DNA of 35,811 nt from Fidelibacterota bacterium. GTDB taxonomy: Bacteria > Fidelibacterota > UBA2242 > JAFGTP01. Below are positions 18,801 to 27,297 of this stretch, piece by piece. Location of the stretch: the NCBI GenBank assembly GCA_016934035.1, contig JAFGTP010000024.1:1-35811 (forward strand). Direction: 5' to 3'. The translations under genes and the position numbers were made by a program. The notes below the pieces were generated by a model. It ran no database searches. It worked only from the letters and a program-made list of their open reading frames with translations, and was not told the origin of the DNA. Numbering within the stretch: position 1 is the stretch's first letter; each line of letters starts with the position of its first letter.

Positions 18801-20084
18801 GAAGGTGCGGGAACTGAATTTGTTTTCAATATAAAATTGAAAAAATCTGCAAAAACATCAGAGTGGCGGGATTTTGGCAACTTGAGGGATGAAACGATTG
18901 TTGTAATTTCTAAGGATACGGATAATTGCAATATTATTCGGGATTTTTTGGAATATTGGAACCTGAAACACCAGATTTTCACCACAATACAGGAAGCCAC
19001 ACGCCCTTTGCAAAACCTTAAAGGGGGCATCATCGTTTATGATATTGACTGCAATGAATTTGACCAGACAGTATTCAGGCAGCTTGATAGCGGGAATAGA
19101 AACTGGATATTGATGGATAAAATAGGTCGTAGCAATCATCCGAACAGGGACTTTGAAAATGAAATTGTAAAATTGTTGAAACCCATTAGTGGAATCGGAC
19201 TTCTTGATGCACTATCCCAGGCGATGGGCCTGATCACTAAGCCGGCAGAAAAGAAAACCATCGAACAAAAGAAAAAAGAGAAATTTCAAAATGCAGATAA
19301 ATCAAAATTTAAACTGTTGCTGGTGGAAGATAATATCACAAACCGAATCGTTGCCGCCACTTTTTTCAAAAAAATGGGGTTTGAAATCGATGAGGCAGAA
19401 AATGGCCTCATGGCTATTGAAAAACTAAAATGCAAAAATTACCACATGGTCTTTATGGATATTCAAATGCCCGTGATGGATGGTGTTGAAACAACAAAAT
19501 TAATTCGAAGCGGAGATGCGAAAGTAATTAATTCGAATATTCCAATCGTGGCGATGACTGCCAATGCGATGAAAGGGGACAGAAACAAATTCCTTCGCGC
19601 CGGAATGAATGACTACATTTCAAAACCCATCAGTAAAAATGAAATCTTTCGGGTACTTTTTCGTTTTCTTGATGTTGAAGAGATGGCGGAAAATCAAAAA
19701 GAAGAATTGCAAAATCAGAGGGAAGAGGGCAATATCAATGAAATTTTTGATGAAACTGCGCTCCAAAACATCACCCTGGGTGATCAGAATTTAATATTAC
19801 AGATTTGTGGTATATTATTGGCAGACACTCCCACGCAAATTGAAAAACTGGGAAAGGCCATCGACCTTAAGGATTTTAAAACCGCTCAAATGGTTGCGCA
19901 TACGTTAAAAGGCGCAAGTGCAAATATCGGGGCTGGTCGATTGAGGCAAAGGGCCCATGGTCTGGAAATCAAAGCAAAAAATAAAGAAATCAGCCATTGT
20001 GATATGGATATGCTCAAATCAGAATTCGAAATTTTAAAAAAGGTTTTGGAACATTACCTTAAACAAATGAATACCGGTCAATAA
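15819..20084 (+). CDS. 6xPAS hybrid histidine kinase with degenerate receiver, receiver and HPt
   Basis: This 1421-aa soluble kinase begins at ATG 15819 with only a weak GAGA upstream. Six PAS domains lie at about 8-118, 130-253, 256-379, 387-509, 511-632 and 633-751. A coiled coil leads to HisKA (H791 in [12 protein letters not shown]) and HATPase (about 891-1009; DTGIGIP, GTGLGLA). The first receiver (about 1023-1138) is degenerate: the acidic pair is replaced by Ser1031-Lys1032 (VISKDTDN), although an Asp (D1075, IVYDID) and a Lys-Pro remain. The second receiver (1163-1285) is intact with D1214 in FMDIQMPVMDG. The HPt (1307-1420) has H1361 in AHTLKG. The architecture parallels the preceding 1162-aa kinase, but the N-terminus differs. 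PAS 5-6 closely resemble PAS 7-8 of the 2066-aa kinase. The next gene starts one base after its stop. Confidence 0.93.
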   Translation: MKDQKNIFKNSPFGYTLHKLVLDEQGNPVDYQFLEVNEAFEKLTGLKKSDIIGKTVTEALPGIEKEKFDWIGLYGKVALEETEESFEQFSEFLGKHYSVQVYAPEKEYLVTIFTDITEKIKNQIETEKIKEQFELAIAGTNDGIWDWDLTTNELFLSKRWKKMLGYNDQEIKNEFNSFLSLLYEEDVPRVQEFVQKYLKGEIEKYQIEFRMKHKDGALRWILAKGEALRDEKGIPYRMAGSHSDITERKEAEKQKSYLSAIIENTDNICVIKDLDLKVIATNESFIKAAGKKSVKEVIGKTDAEIFEVSPSEEPVKGYMQDERNAQKLKKGEKIIREEIVVYPDKTTRTVLTVKFPVYDKDNKLIATANISTDITQRKKIELEIKKYKERLELAIDAGEHGFWDWDLITNKTYFSPTYYTMLGYEDKELPMNLDTFMQLIHPDDAKEIMPEILQSIESGNSYEVEFRLKCKDGSFKWIMGKGKMYFDNESGKPGRAVGVHIDINERKIVEEKLKSSEENFRTFFNTLNDMVFIADKKGQIFFINPVVTEKLGYTVDELRGMNILDIHPKNKQQEAEEIFQEMFAGKRDYCPISLQTKKGVFIPVETRVWLGKWNGETAAFGISKDLTAQQEALQKFNKLFNNNPALMAVSLLPDHKYTEVNRTFLSRLGYKKNEVIGKSSDELGLFPDKEKQEAIFKELNKNGFIVEVELDVKTAGGDIIKVLFSGELIESLGKKYFLSVITDITELKKNQQELLDVNKALEEAIEKANSMAVEAEISSISKSQFLANMSHEIRTPMNGIIGMIDLLLETELNEVQHRYAEIARNSGDSLLTIINDILDISKIEAGKLELDETEFDFHTFLMEFAHSVAFKMEEKGIDFICAPTSRVPRYLIGDSVRIKQILINLVGNSLKFTKSGKITVFCDLSSDEGRFCNLHLSVADTGIGIPKDKQEILFDKFTQADGSISRQYGGTGLGLAICKQLTEKMGGNIQLISEEGAGTEFVFNIKLKKSAKTSEWRDFGNLRDETIVVISKDTDNCNIIRDFLEYWNLKHQIFTTIQEATRPLQNLKGGIIVYDIDCNEFDQTVFRQLDSGNRNWILMDKIGRSNHPNRDFENEIVKLLKPISGIGLLDALSQAMGLITKPAEKKTIEQKKKEKFQNADKSKFKLLLVEDNITNRIVAATFFKKMGFEIDEAENGLMAIEKLKCKNYHMVFMDIQMPVMDGVETTKLIRSGDAKVINSNIPIVAMTANAMKGDRNKFLRAGMNDYISKPISKNEIFRVLFRFLDVEEMAENQKEELQNQREEGNINEIFDETALQNITLGDQNLILQICGILLADTPTQIEKLGKAIDLKDFKTAQMVAHTLKGASANIGAGRLRQRAHGLEIKAKNKEISHCDMDMLKSEFEILKKVLEHYLKQMNTGQ

Positions 20085-20085
20085 A

Positions 20086-21285
20086 ATGAAAATATTATTT
20101 GCAGAAGATGATCTCATCAGTTACCAGATACTGGATTCATATTTTTTAAAATGGGGTTTTGAATACATAGGTGTGAAAAATGGCCGGGAAGCCTGGAACC
20201 TGCTCAACAGGGATGACGGTCCAAAAATCGCAATTCTGGATTGGATGATGCCGGAAATGGATGGACTTGATATCTGCAAAAAACTCAGAAAAAAACCTCA
20301 TAACAATTTGATCCATATTATTTTGGTGACAGCAAAAAGTGACAATGCCAGCATAGTTGAAGGATTGGATGCCGGCGCCAGTGATTATATATCCAAACCT
20401 TACGACCCCAAGATATTGAAAGCCAGAATTGATGCCGGTATCAGGATCATAAAAATGAACCAAAAATTGTTGAAATTTTTGAAAGAAATGGAAGAACTGG
20501 CCCAAAACCGGGCCAATCAGCTGATTCATGCAGACCGTTTGGCGACCATTGGTATGCTCAGTAGCGGTATCGCTCATGAAATCAATAATCCGACGACTTT
20601 TATTTCGGTAAATGTCCAGACCCTGGAGGAAAATTGGCCGATTATTCATGAAGTGATACAATCGGCGCCTGAATCAGAACAGAAAAATATTGCCCTGCTA
20701 ATATCCATGGAAATGGAAAATATTTTCATCAATATGAAAAATGGCGTGGTGAGAATTAAATCCATTGTGGATAGTCTGAAAAATTATTATAAAAGTGATA
20801 AAAATGCGAAAAAAGAATGGGCCGACATTCATGATATTATTCAGGAATCATTGAAATTTTGCCATAATAAATTAAAACATAATATTCAGACAATCATTCA
20901 AGTCCCTCAAAATATTTCCAAGGTATGGGTAAACGCTCAGGAAATTGAACAGATACTGGTCAATTTGATTTTAAATGCCGTAGACAGTATGAATACAACC
21001 CAAAGGAAAGAACTGAACATTGTCGGAAAGGTTGAAAAGGATTTTTTAGTTTTGCAAATTAGGGATACCGGTGTTGGTATATCAGATGAAAACCTTAAAA
21101 AAATTTTTAATCCCTTCTTTACAACCAAAGGAAGCAAAGAGGGAACGGGCATGGGGCTTTCTATTTCAAAAAATATTATTGAAAAACATAATGGAGAGAT
21201 ATCGGTGAAGCAGATTGCGAATGGCGGCACTGAATTTTTTATAAAATTGCCTTTAACAAATGAAGGAAATCACAATGGCTTATAA
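20086..21285 (+). CDS. Receiver-fused histidine kinase (REC-HisKA-HATPase)
   Basis: This 399-aa protein starts one base after the preceding stop codon. An N-terminal receiver (about 1-120) has FAEDD, phospho-acceptor D52 in ILDWMMPEMDG, T82 and K104 (SKPYDP). A short coil leads to HisKA with H164 in GIAHEINNP, and HATPase occupies about 285-395 (NLILNAVDSM, RDTGVGIS, GTGMGLS). It has neither sensor nor membrane segment, so its input is most likely phosphorylation of its receiver by the HPt of the upstream 1421-aa kinase. Such REC-HK proteins act as relays that tune a second kinase step. Its 3' end overlaps the next small receiver gene by 11 nt, which suggests that receiver is a direct target. 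Confidence 0.93.
   Translation: MKILFAEDDLISYQILDSYFLKWGFEYIGVKNGREAWNLLNRDDGPKIAILDWMMPEMDGLDICKKLRKKPHNNLIHIILVTAKSDNASIVEGLDAGASDYISKPYDPKILKARIDAGIRIIKMNQKLLKFLKEMEELAQNRANQLIHADRLATIGMLSSGIAHEINNPTTFISVNVQTLEENWPIIHEVIQSAPESEQKNIALLISMEMENIFINMKNGVVRIKSIVDSLKNYYKSDKNAKKEWADIHDIIQESLKFCHNKLKHNIQTIIQVPQNISKVWVNAQEIEQILVNLILNAVDSMNTTQRKELNIVGKVEKDFLVLQIRDTGVGISDENLKKIFNPFFTTKGSKEGTGMGLSISKNIIEKHNGEISVKQIANGGTEFFIKLPLTNEGNHNGL
21262..21267 (+). promoter_or_regulatory. Shine-Dalgarno that fixes the start of the 140-aa receiver
   Basis: GAAGGA lies seven bases before ATG 21275. A further in-frame ATG at 21260 overlaps this site and has no Shine-Dalgarno of its own, so 21275 is the likelier start. 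Confidence 0.6.
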
Positions 21286-21697
21286 ATTATTGATCGTTGA
21301 TGACGAAAAAGAGATCCGTGATTCTCTGGCAATCAGATATAAATTAAAAGGTTTTGAAACCCTGAAGGCTGAAAACGGAAAGGAAGCTTTACGTATTTTG
21401 AGTGAGGAAAAAATTAATATTGTCCTTTCGGATATTATAATGCCTGTCATGGATGGCGTCAAATTAATTAGAGAAATTCGGAATGAATATCCTATGGTAA
21501 AAGTGATCATGATGACAGGCTATGTGACCCTGGAAAATGCCCTTGCCTGTTACCGGTATGGTGCCCACGATGTCATCTTCAAACCCCTTGCTGATTTGAA
21601 AGAATTAGATAACTCTATATTGGAAATCAAAGATTTTCTCCTGCGCTGGCAAAATAAATTGTCAACTCTGGTCAATATGAAGCCAAAATCGGAGTAG
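21275..21697 (+). CDS. Single-domain response regulator
   Basis: This 140-aa receiver has LLIVDDE, phospho-acceptor D53 in VLSDIIMPVMDG, a switch Thr in MMTGY and the Lys-Pro in FKPL. A C-terminal extension of about 20 residues follows and has no recognisable output fold. The body resembles NtrC/AtoC-type receivers but without the AAA+ and helix-turn-helix parts. It sits between a REC-HK and a CheA-type kinase, overlapping the first by 11 nt and lying three bases from the second, so either could phosphorylate it. I start it at 21275 because of the well-placed GAAGGA. Confidence 0.9.
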   Translation: MAYKLLIVDDEKEIRDSLAIRYKLKGFETLKAENGKEALRILSEEKINIVLSDIIMPVMDGVKLIREIRNEYPMVKVIMMTGYVTLENALACYRYGAHDVIFKPLADLKELDNSILEIKDFLLRWQNKLSTLVNMKPKSE

Positions 21698-21700
21698 CCA

Positions 21701-23797
21701 ATGATTGAATATGAAAACCGAGAAGTGGTTAATGAATTTTTAGAAGAAACTCTCAGCGGATTTGATATTGTAGTCAATGCCCTGCTGGAACTGGAAAAGG
21801 AACCCGGCAGTGTTGATATCATCAATACAATATTTCGGCCGATTCATTCTTTAAAAGGAAATTCTGCATATTTTGGCCTTATGAAGGTCAAAAAACTGAC
21901 CCATCATGTCGAAAATCTGCTGGATAATGCCCGTAAAGGCAAACTTCAAATCACAGAGGATATCATCAATTTGTTACTGGCTTCAATGGATTACCTGCGG
22001 GAAATGATCCAACGAGTTGAGCAGGATGAAGATGAAGTTGATGATGAAGATAAATATATCCGGTTTATCAAAGAAATTGAACGGATTATTGTTGACGAAG
22101 AGCAGCCTTATGCCATTTCAGAAAGCGAAAAAAACAAGTTGCTGGTCTTTTTGAAAAGCATGTCAGAAACCGAGTCAGAATTTAATCAAACCGCCCGGGA
22201 CCTGATGAACATTTTTATCAAAGAAAATCCCGGTAAAAGTTCCATAAATGCTGAACTTACAGAGATAGAGCCCCTTTTGGAATTGCTTACAAAACCTTTT
22301 CAGGAATATGAAGCGGACACTGAAGAATCAAATGCTATCAAAGAAAAAATGGATAGTCTGATGATGTACTGCACCAATGAAAATACCCAGGGGATTTATA
22401 ATGAGTTAATGGAAACCTTTGAAGCTTTTTTGGGAATCGGTCTGGATGAAGTGGGACAGGAGATTCTTAAAGACAAAGTGTTGGAACTAAAAAAAATCAT
22501 TGGTAACGGGAAAAAAGGTCCTGAAAGAGCTGCTGATTCAAAAAGCGATGTGACCGAACCTAAACTTGAAAAAACAAAATTACCATCATCGGAACTTTCC
22601 ACCATCAGGATTAATGAAAACAGCCTGGATGAATTTTTAAATTATGTTGCAGAATTATTAAGTGTCGAAGAACTGTTTGGATACATGTCCAGAGACCTGG
22701 CTAATTATGATTTAACATTATCCTCTAATTTTAAAAGAAATCTGGAAGATTTTTCCAGGATTTCCACCAATTTACGGAATGGAATCATGGAGGTTCGCAA
22801 AGTCAAGGCTGCTAACCTGCTGCAAAAAGGCCAGAGAATCGTCAGGGATATCGCAAAAAACAGTGACAAAAAAATCAATGTCGTTATTGAAGGAGAGGAC
22901 CTGAAAATTGATAAAAGTTATGTGGAATTGCTGGATTCACCGCTGGTCCATATGGTTCGTAATGCTGCTGACCACGGAATTGAACCGACTGATGAAAGGA
23001 TTAAAGCCGGTAAAAATGCCGAAGGAACAATCAATATCAGACTTTGCGAAGATGATAAAAACCTTGTGCTGGAAATAATCGATGATGGGGCCGGTCTTGA
23101 CCTCGAAAGAATCAGGTTAAAGGCCATTGAAAAAGGGATTATCAGTGAAAAACAACCTCTGGAAGAAAAAGATATCATTGAATTGCTGTTTAAATCCGGT
23201 GTTTCTACAGCCAAGGAGATCACCGATGTCAGTGGACGGGGTGTCGGAATGGATGTTGTCAAAACAGCCATTGAATCGGCAAATGGTAAAATTTCGGTTA
23301 AATCAGTCAAAACCAAAGGAGCGGTTTTCTCAGTAATATTACCCAGAAACGTCAGCACACAAATCAATGATGTCTATCTGGTAAAATCCTTTTCCGATGA
23401 AATTTATGCCTTGCCTCTGAAAATGATTGAAGAAGCTTTTACTATTGATTTTAACGACATTTTTTCCATAAAAGACAAAGGAAATGTGGTCAGCCGAAGA
23501 GGAAAACTCCTTTCAGTTTTTGTATTAGATGAAATTCTGGAAATTAAAAAAAATATGCCTCTGAAGAATTATTATCATTCCCAGGGACGGGTCCCTTTTG
23601 TGTACGTAAATTATCCCGAAAATCCCATTGCCCTGTGTATCAAAGAAGTCGTGGGTGTCCAGACAATTGTGATTAAGGGTATTGAGAATGTTGAGGTAAA
23701 AGGGAACCTTTTTGATGGTGCAGCTACTCTTGGAGATGGCAAAATAGCACTGAAAATCAATATGGACTGGATGATGGAAAATGTATGCAAAAGATGA
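21701..23797 (+). CDS. cheA: CheA-type histidine kinase
   Basis: This 698-aa protein has the CheA order: HPt (about 1-110, phospho-His H49 in RPIHSLKGNSAYFG), a long acidic linker (110-295) with no clear CheY-binding domain, a dimerisation helix pair (about 300-365), HATPase (about 366-550; HMVRNAADHGIE, DDGAGLD, GRGVGMDVV) and a CheW-like regulatory domain (about 551-698). ATG 21701 has GGAG six bases upstream. All catalytic motifs look intact. No CheW, CheR, CheB or receptor gene is adjacent. The neighbours are a lone receiver three bases upstream and PAS kinases, so this CheA may serve an alternative pathway (gene expression or surface motility type) rather than classical chemotaxis. Alternatively it may be recruited by the receptor encoded upstream at 1-1935. 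The linker may house an unrecognised receiver-docking domain. Confidence 0.93.
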   Translation: MIEYENREVVNEFLEETLSGFDIVVNALLELEKEPGSVDIINTIFRPIHSLKGNSAYFGLMKVKKLTHHVENLLDNARKGKLQITEDIINLLLASMDYLREMIQRVEQDEDEVDDEDKYIRFIKEIERIIVDEEQPYAISESEKNKLLVFLKSMSETESEFNQTARDLMNIFIKENPGKSSINAELTEIEPLLELLTKPFQEYEADTEESNAIKEKMDSLMMYCTNENTQGIYNELMETFEAFLGIGLDEVGQEILKDKVLELKKIIGNGKKGPERAADSKSDVTEPKLEKTKLPSSELSTIRINENSLDEFLNYVAELLSVEELFGYMSRDLANYDLTLSSNFKRNLEDFSRISTNLRNGIMEVRKVKAANLLQKGQRIVRDIAKNSDKKINVVIEGEDLKIDKSYVELLDSPLVHMVRNAADHGIEPTDERIKAGKNAEGTINIRLCEDDKNLVLEIIDDGAGLDLERIRLKAIEKGIISEKQPLEEKDIIELLFKSGVSTAKEITDVSGRGVGMDVVKTAIESANGKISVKSVKTKGAVFSVILPRNVSTQINDVYLVKSFSDEIYALPLKMIEEAFTIDFNDIFSIKDKGNVVSRRGKLLSVFVLDEILEIKKNMPLKNYYHSQGRVPFVYVNYPENPIALCIKEVVGVQTIVIKGIENVEVKGNLFDGAATLGDGKIALKINMDWMMENVCKR

Positions 23798-23805
23798 TTA
23801 TATAA

Positions 23806-23834
23806 TTGGATAACTCATATGCCGAAGATAAAAA
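23806..23834 (+). promoter_or_regulatory. Weak internal promoter candidate
   Basis: TTGGAT (23806-23811) and TAAAAA (23829-23834) are 17 bases apart, just after the cheA stop codon. Both hexamers are imperfect, and AT-rich DNA yields such pairs by chance. It is worth recording only because this is one of two gaps in the island large enough to hold a promoter. Confidence 0.2.
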
Positions 23835-23867
23835 ATAAATCGGGTATCAGAATAATGTGCTTAATAC

Positions 23868-23889
23868 TAAAAAATTATCAAATTTTTTA
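23868..23889 (+). promoter_or_regulatory. AT-only hairpin abutting the ribosome binding site of the next kinase
   Basis: TAAAAAATT (23868-23876) and AATTTTTTA (23881-23889) are perfect 9-bp arms around a 4-nt loop. The right arm touches the Shine-Dalgarno AAGGG (23889-23893). It could modulate initiation or bind a regulator. Being purely A/T it would be a weak RNA stem, and it has no U-tract of terminator type beyond the stem. Confidence 0.3.
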
Positions 23890-23893
23890 AGGG
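23889..23893 (+). promoter_or_regulatory. Shine-Dalgarno that fixes the start of the binding-protein kinase
   Basis: AAGGG lies eight bases before ATG 23902. From that Met the product begins directly with a signal peptide (MGRLASMVMIMLLGLSHLWA). An earlier in-frame GTG (23857) would add 15 polar residues before it, which is less likely for an exported protein. Confidence 0.6.
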
Positions 23894-23901
23894 ACATACA
23901 A

Positions 23902-26900
23902 ATGGGTAGATTAGCATCCATGGTAATGATAATGCTTTTAGGCCTTTCCCATCTTTGGGCAAAGGAAGCCCTGAAAGTTGGATACTTTGATAAAAAACCG
24001 GTCACTTTCCAGCAGGAAAATGGTCTGGCAGCCGGCATATTCATTGATATTATAAATGAAATCGCTGAAAAAAAAGGTTATGAAATTGAGTATCATTTTG
24101 GGGAATTTTCAGAGATTTTCAATCGGCTGCAATCCGATAAAATTGACCTTATGGTCCCTTTGGGCTATACGGAAGAACGGGAAAAGCAGGTTGTCTTTTC
24201 AAAAGAACCGGTCATCACCAGTTGGGGAACCGTTTTTACGACCCATGATTCACCCATTGATGCAGTGCCTGACGTGGCGTTCAAGACAATTGCCTTTGTT
24301 AAAAATAGTCTTTTTTACAAAGAGTTTTATGCCATTACCCAAAAATTTGAAATTACCTGTAACTGGCAGGAGGTTGACGGCTATACGGAAATGTTTCAGG
24401 GTATTCTTGCAGGACTTTATGACGGCGGTATCGGTGATCGGCTAAACCTGGTGGGCCAGGGATTCGATATCAGAGAAAAGATTGATTCCCGGATTATCTT
24501 TTATCCCTTTGATCTCTATGCGGCAGCGTCAACAGTGAAAGGTGAAAAAATCCTTGAAGATTTAAATGAATACCTGAAAATGGGTAAGAGCACCAAGGCT
24601 TCAGGCTATGCAAAAATCCTAAATAAATGGATTTCCGGCAATGTCGGTACGGATGAAAAAATTATAAAATCCTATATCATTATTCTTTTGGTTTTGACCT
24701 TGTATATTCTGCTTTTGGTGTTGATTCGAATTCCCAGGGCCCGCAGACAGATGGGTCTGCATAAATTCATTTCCTCAAGACAGAGCATCAACATTCTGAC
24801 CTATAGTTTCATGATTGCTGTTACTGTCTGGGTCACCGATGCGCTGCTGGAATATTTTTGGTTTGACAATCGATATTGCACTTTTTTAGAAATTCTGATT
24901 GCAAAAAACAACCAGCATGTTCTCTTCATCAGGTTAATGTATTTTAGTGTCATATTTTTTGGCAGTATTTTTATCTCCCGGCTATTGGAAAACAATATAA
25001 AAGAACAGAAAAAATATGAGGACAGTGCTGAAAATCTGCGGACTACACTCAATTCCATTGGCGATGCTGTCATAACAACCGATATTGCAGGCCGGGTGGT
25101 CCAGATGAATCCTGTTGCAGAAAAATTAACAGGCTGGGAATTTCTCGATGCCCATGGAAAATACCTGGATGAAATATTTTTTATTTTAAATGCCATAACG
25201 ATGCAAAAGGTTGAAAGTCCGGTCAAAAGGGTCCTGGAAACGGGGAAAATTATCGGCCTTGCCAATCATACGCTGCTGGTATCCAGAGACGGACAAAAAT
25301 ATCAGATTGCCGACTCGGCCGCTCCTATAATTGATAAATATAAAGCGACAATTGGAGTTGTCCTTGTTTTCCGTGATGTGACTGATGAATATGCGCTTCA
25401 GGAGAAATTGCGTATCAATGAAGACCGGCTGAATAAAACTTTTATTGCTGCCAATGACGGAATGTGGGATTGGGACCTCGTGACAGATGAAGTTTATTTT
25501 GATCCGCGATATTACACCATGGCCGGGTATGATGTGGATGAGTTTCCCCACAACTTTGAAGAATTTCAAAAGCGGGTGCATCCGAATGATATCAATAGGG
25601 TCATGGCAAACGCCCAGGGCCATTTGCAGGGAAAACTGGAACGGTTTCATGTCGAATTTCGTTTTCTGAAAAAAGACGGCAGCTGGCTTTGGATTTTGGG
25701 ACGTGGTGTGATTGTGGAAAGGGATGAGCATGGCCGGCCTCTGCGCTTTATCGGCACCCACAGTGATGTCAGTGTCCGCAAAAGGATCGAGGAAAAACTC
25801 CTTCAGAATGCCAGTTTTAATGAAGCCTTGCTCAATGCTATTCCAACCCCGGTTTTTTTCAAAGACAGGGAAGGTCGTTATCAGGGTTGTAATCCTGCTT
25901 TTACTGAAATTATGGGTGTCAAAAATGATGATTTGTGCGGTAAAACTGTCTTTGATCTCTGGCCCTCGGAACATGCCGATGAGTACCACCGAAAAGACCT
26001 TGAATTGATGGAAAACCCCAAACACCAGGTTTATGAATATAAAATAAAAGATAAAGAAGGAAATATAAGACCGGTGATTTATGCGAAAAATGTTTTCCGA
26101 GACCACCAGGGCAATGTTGCCGGTATTGTCGGGGCTTTTCTGGATATTTCAGAACAGGAAAAAATCAGGGAAGAACTCCGCCGAAAAAAAGAGGAACTGG
26201 AGAAGTTTTTTACCACCTCTCTGGACCTGTTGTGTATCGCTGATTTGAACGGGTATTTTATTCAGGTCAATAAAGAATGGGAAAAAATCCTGGGATATGG
26301 CGTGGAAGAATTGCAGGAGCGGAAATTCTTGGATTTTGTCCATCCGGATGATGTGGAAGCAACTCTGGGGGCTATGAAGGATTTGGGCCAAAATAAAGAA
26401 GTCCTTTCCTTGACAAACCGTTACCGCACCAAAAGTGGTGGATATCGCTATATTGAATGGCGCTCAACGCCTCAGGACAATTTGATCTATGCGGCGGCCC
26501 GGGATGTTACGGAACGAATCCAGGCTGAAAAACTAATTCGTGAAAAAAACAAGGAACTGGAAAATTATCTCTATGTTGCATCCCACGATTTGCGCTCTCC
26601 TTTGGTCAACATTCAGGGCTTCACCAGCCGGCTGAATAAACATCTTTTGGAGCTGGAAAAAAACCTGTTTGAAAAGGGTGATGAAGATAAAATTTACCAG
26701 CATTTGGAATCCCTGATCAAAGAGCAAATGCCAAAATCCATGGATTTTATTTTCACCAATGTTAAAAAAATGGATGTCCTCATCAATGGCTTGTTGCAAA
26801 TATCAAGGACGGGCCGGTCGGTGTTGTCCATTTCACGAATTGACATGAATGAATTAATGAAAAGCATCATTGATGCGGTTTCATACCAGATCGAAGAATA

Positions 26901-27294
26901 TAAAATTGATTTAAAGGTGGAAGATTTGCCTGAGTGTTACGGTGATCGAAATTTGCTAAACCAATTGTTTACAAATCTGATCACCAATTCCATAAAATAC
27001 CGCAGCCGTGAAAGAAAAGCCCTAATCGAAATCAAAGGCATGGCTTACACGCATGTGGTAAAATATTATATTTGTGACAATGGCATCGGTATCGAAGAAA
27101 AAAATCTGGAAAAGATTTGGGATGTTTTTTTTCGTGTCGGCGAATTATCCGAAGAAAGCGGAGAGGGCATTGGCCTGAGTATTGTTAAAAGGATCATTGA
27201 CAAACACAATGGCAATATAGAAGTCAAATCAGAGCCCGGAAAGGGAACAAAAATGATCGTGACATTACCCAAAGAAAATTTTATAAAGGAGTAG
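23902..27294 (+). CDS. Periplasmic-binding-protein-fused, membrane-anchored 4xPAS histidine kinase
   Basis: From ATG 23902 the product is 1130 aa. A signal peptide (1-20) precedes an SBP_bac_3-type solute-binding domain (about 23-250; LKVGYFDKKPVTF, PLGYTEEREKQVVFS). Three predicted membrane helices follow (about 254-278, 298-320, 340-362). Four PAS domains come next (376-503, 504-633, 634-753, 757-878), then HisKA with H895 in ASHDLRSPL and HATPase (about 1010-1129; NLITNSIKY, DNGIGI, GEGIGLS). The kinase core belongs to the group found in phytochrome-like kinases that pair with small Rcp1-type receivers, and such a receiver gene follows three bases downstream. By family, the binding domain would sense an amino-acid-like or other small solute in the periplasm. 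It has no receiver or HPt of its own. Its start could instead be GTG 23857. Confidence 0.93.
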   Translation: MGRLASMVMIMLLGLSHLWAKEALKVGYFDKKPVTFQQENGLAAGIFIDIINEIAEKKGYEIEYHFGEFSEIFNRLQSDKIDLMVPLGYTEEREKQVVFSKEPVITSWGTVFTTHDSPIDAVPDVAFKTIAFVKNSLFYKEFYAITQKFEITCNWQEVDGYTEMFQGILAGLYDGGIGDRLNLVGQGFDIREKIDSRIIFYPFDLYAAASTVKGEKILEDLNEYLKMGKSTKASGYAKILNKWISGNVGTDEKIIKSYIIILLVLTLYILLLVLIRIPRARRQMGLHKFISSRQSINILTYSFMIAVTVWVTDALLEYFWFDNRYCTFLEILIAKNNQHVLFIRLMYFSVIFFGSIFISRLLENNIKEQKKYEDSAENLRTTLNSIGDAVITTDIAGRVVQMNPVAEKLTGWEFLDAHGKYLDEIFFILNAITMQKVESPVKRVLETGKIIGLANHTLLVSRDGQKYQIADSAAPIIDKYKATIGVVLVFRDVTDEYALQEKLRINEDRLNKTFIAANDGMWDWDLVTDEVYFDPRYYTMAGYDVDEFPHNFEEFQKRVHPNDINRVMANAQGHLQGKLERFHVEFRFLKKDGSWLWILGRGVIVERDEHGRPLRFIGTHSDVSVRKRIEEKLLQNASFNEALLNAIPTPVFFKDREGRYQGCNPAFTEIMGVKNDDLCGKTVFDLWPSEHADEYHRKDLELMENPKHQVYEYKIKDKEGNIRPVIYAKNVFRDHQGNVAGIVGAFLDISEQEKIREELRRKKEELEKFFTTSLDLLCIADLNGYFIQVNKEWEKILGYGVEELQERKFLDFVHPDDVEATLGAMKDLGQNKEVLSLTNRYRTKSGGYRYIEWRSTPQDNLIYAAARDVTERIQAEKLIREKNKELENYLYVASHDLRSPLVNIQGFTSRLNKHLLELEKNLFEKGDEDKIYQHLESLIKEQMPKSMDFIFTNVKKMDVLINGLLQISRTGRSVLSISRIDMNELMKSIIDAVSYQIEEYKIDLKVEDLPECYGDRNLLNQLFTNLITNSIKYRSRERKALIEIKGMAYTHVVKYYICDNGIGIEEKNLEKIWDVFFRVGELSEESGEGIGLSIVKRIIDKHNGNIEVKSEPGKGTKMIVTLPKENFIKE

Positions 27295-27297
27295 TGT

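Noticed and set aside
23857..23901. GTG 23857 as the start of the binding-protein kinase
   Set aside because: It would place 15 polar residues before a good signal peptide. ATG 23902 has a well-spaced AAGGG.
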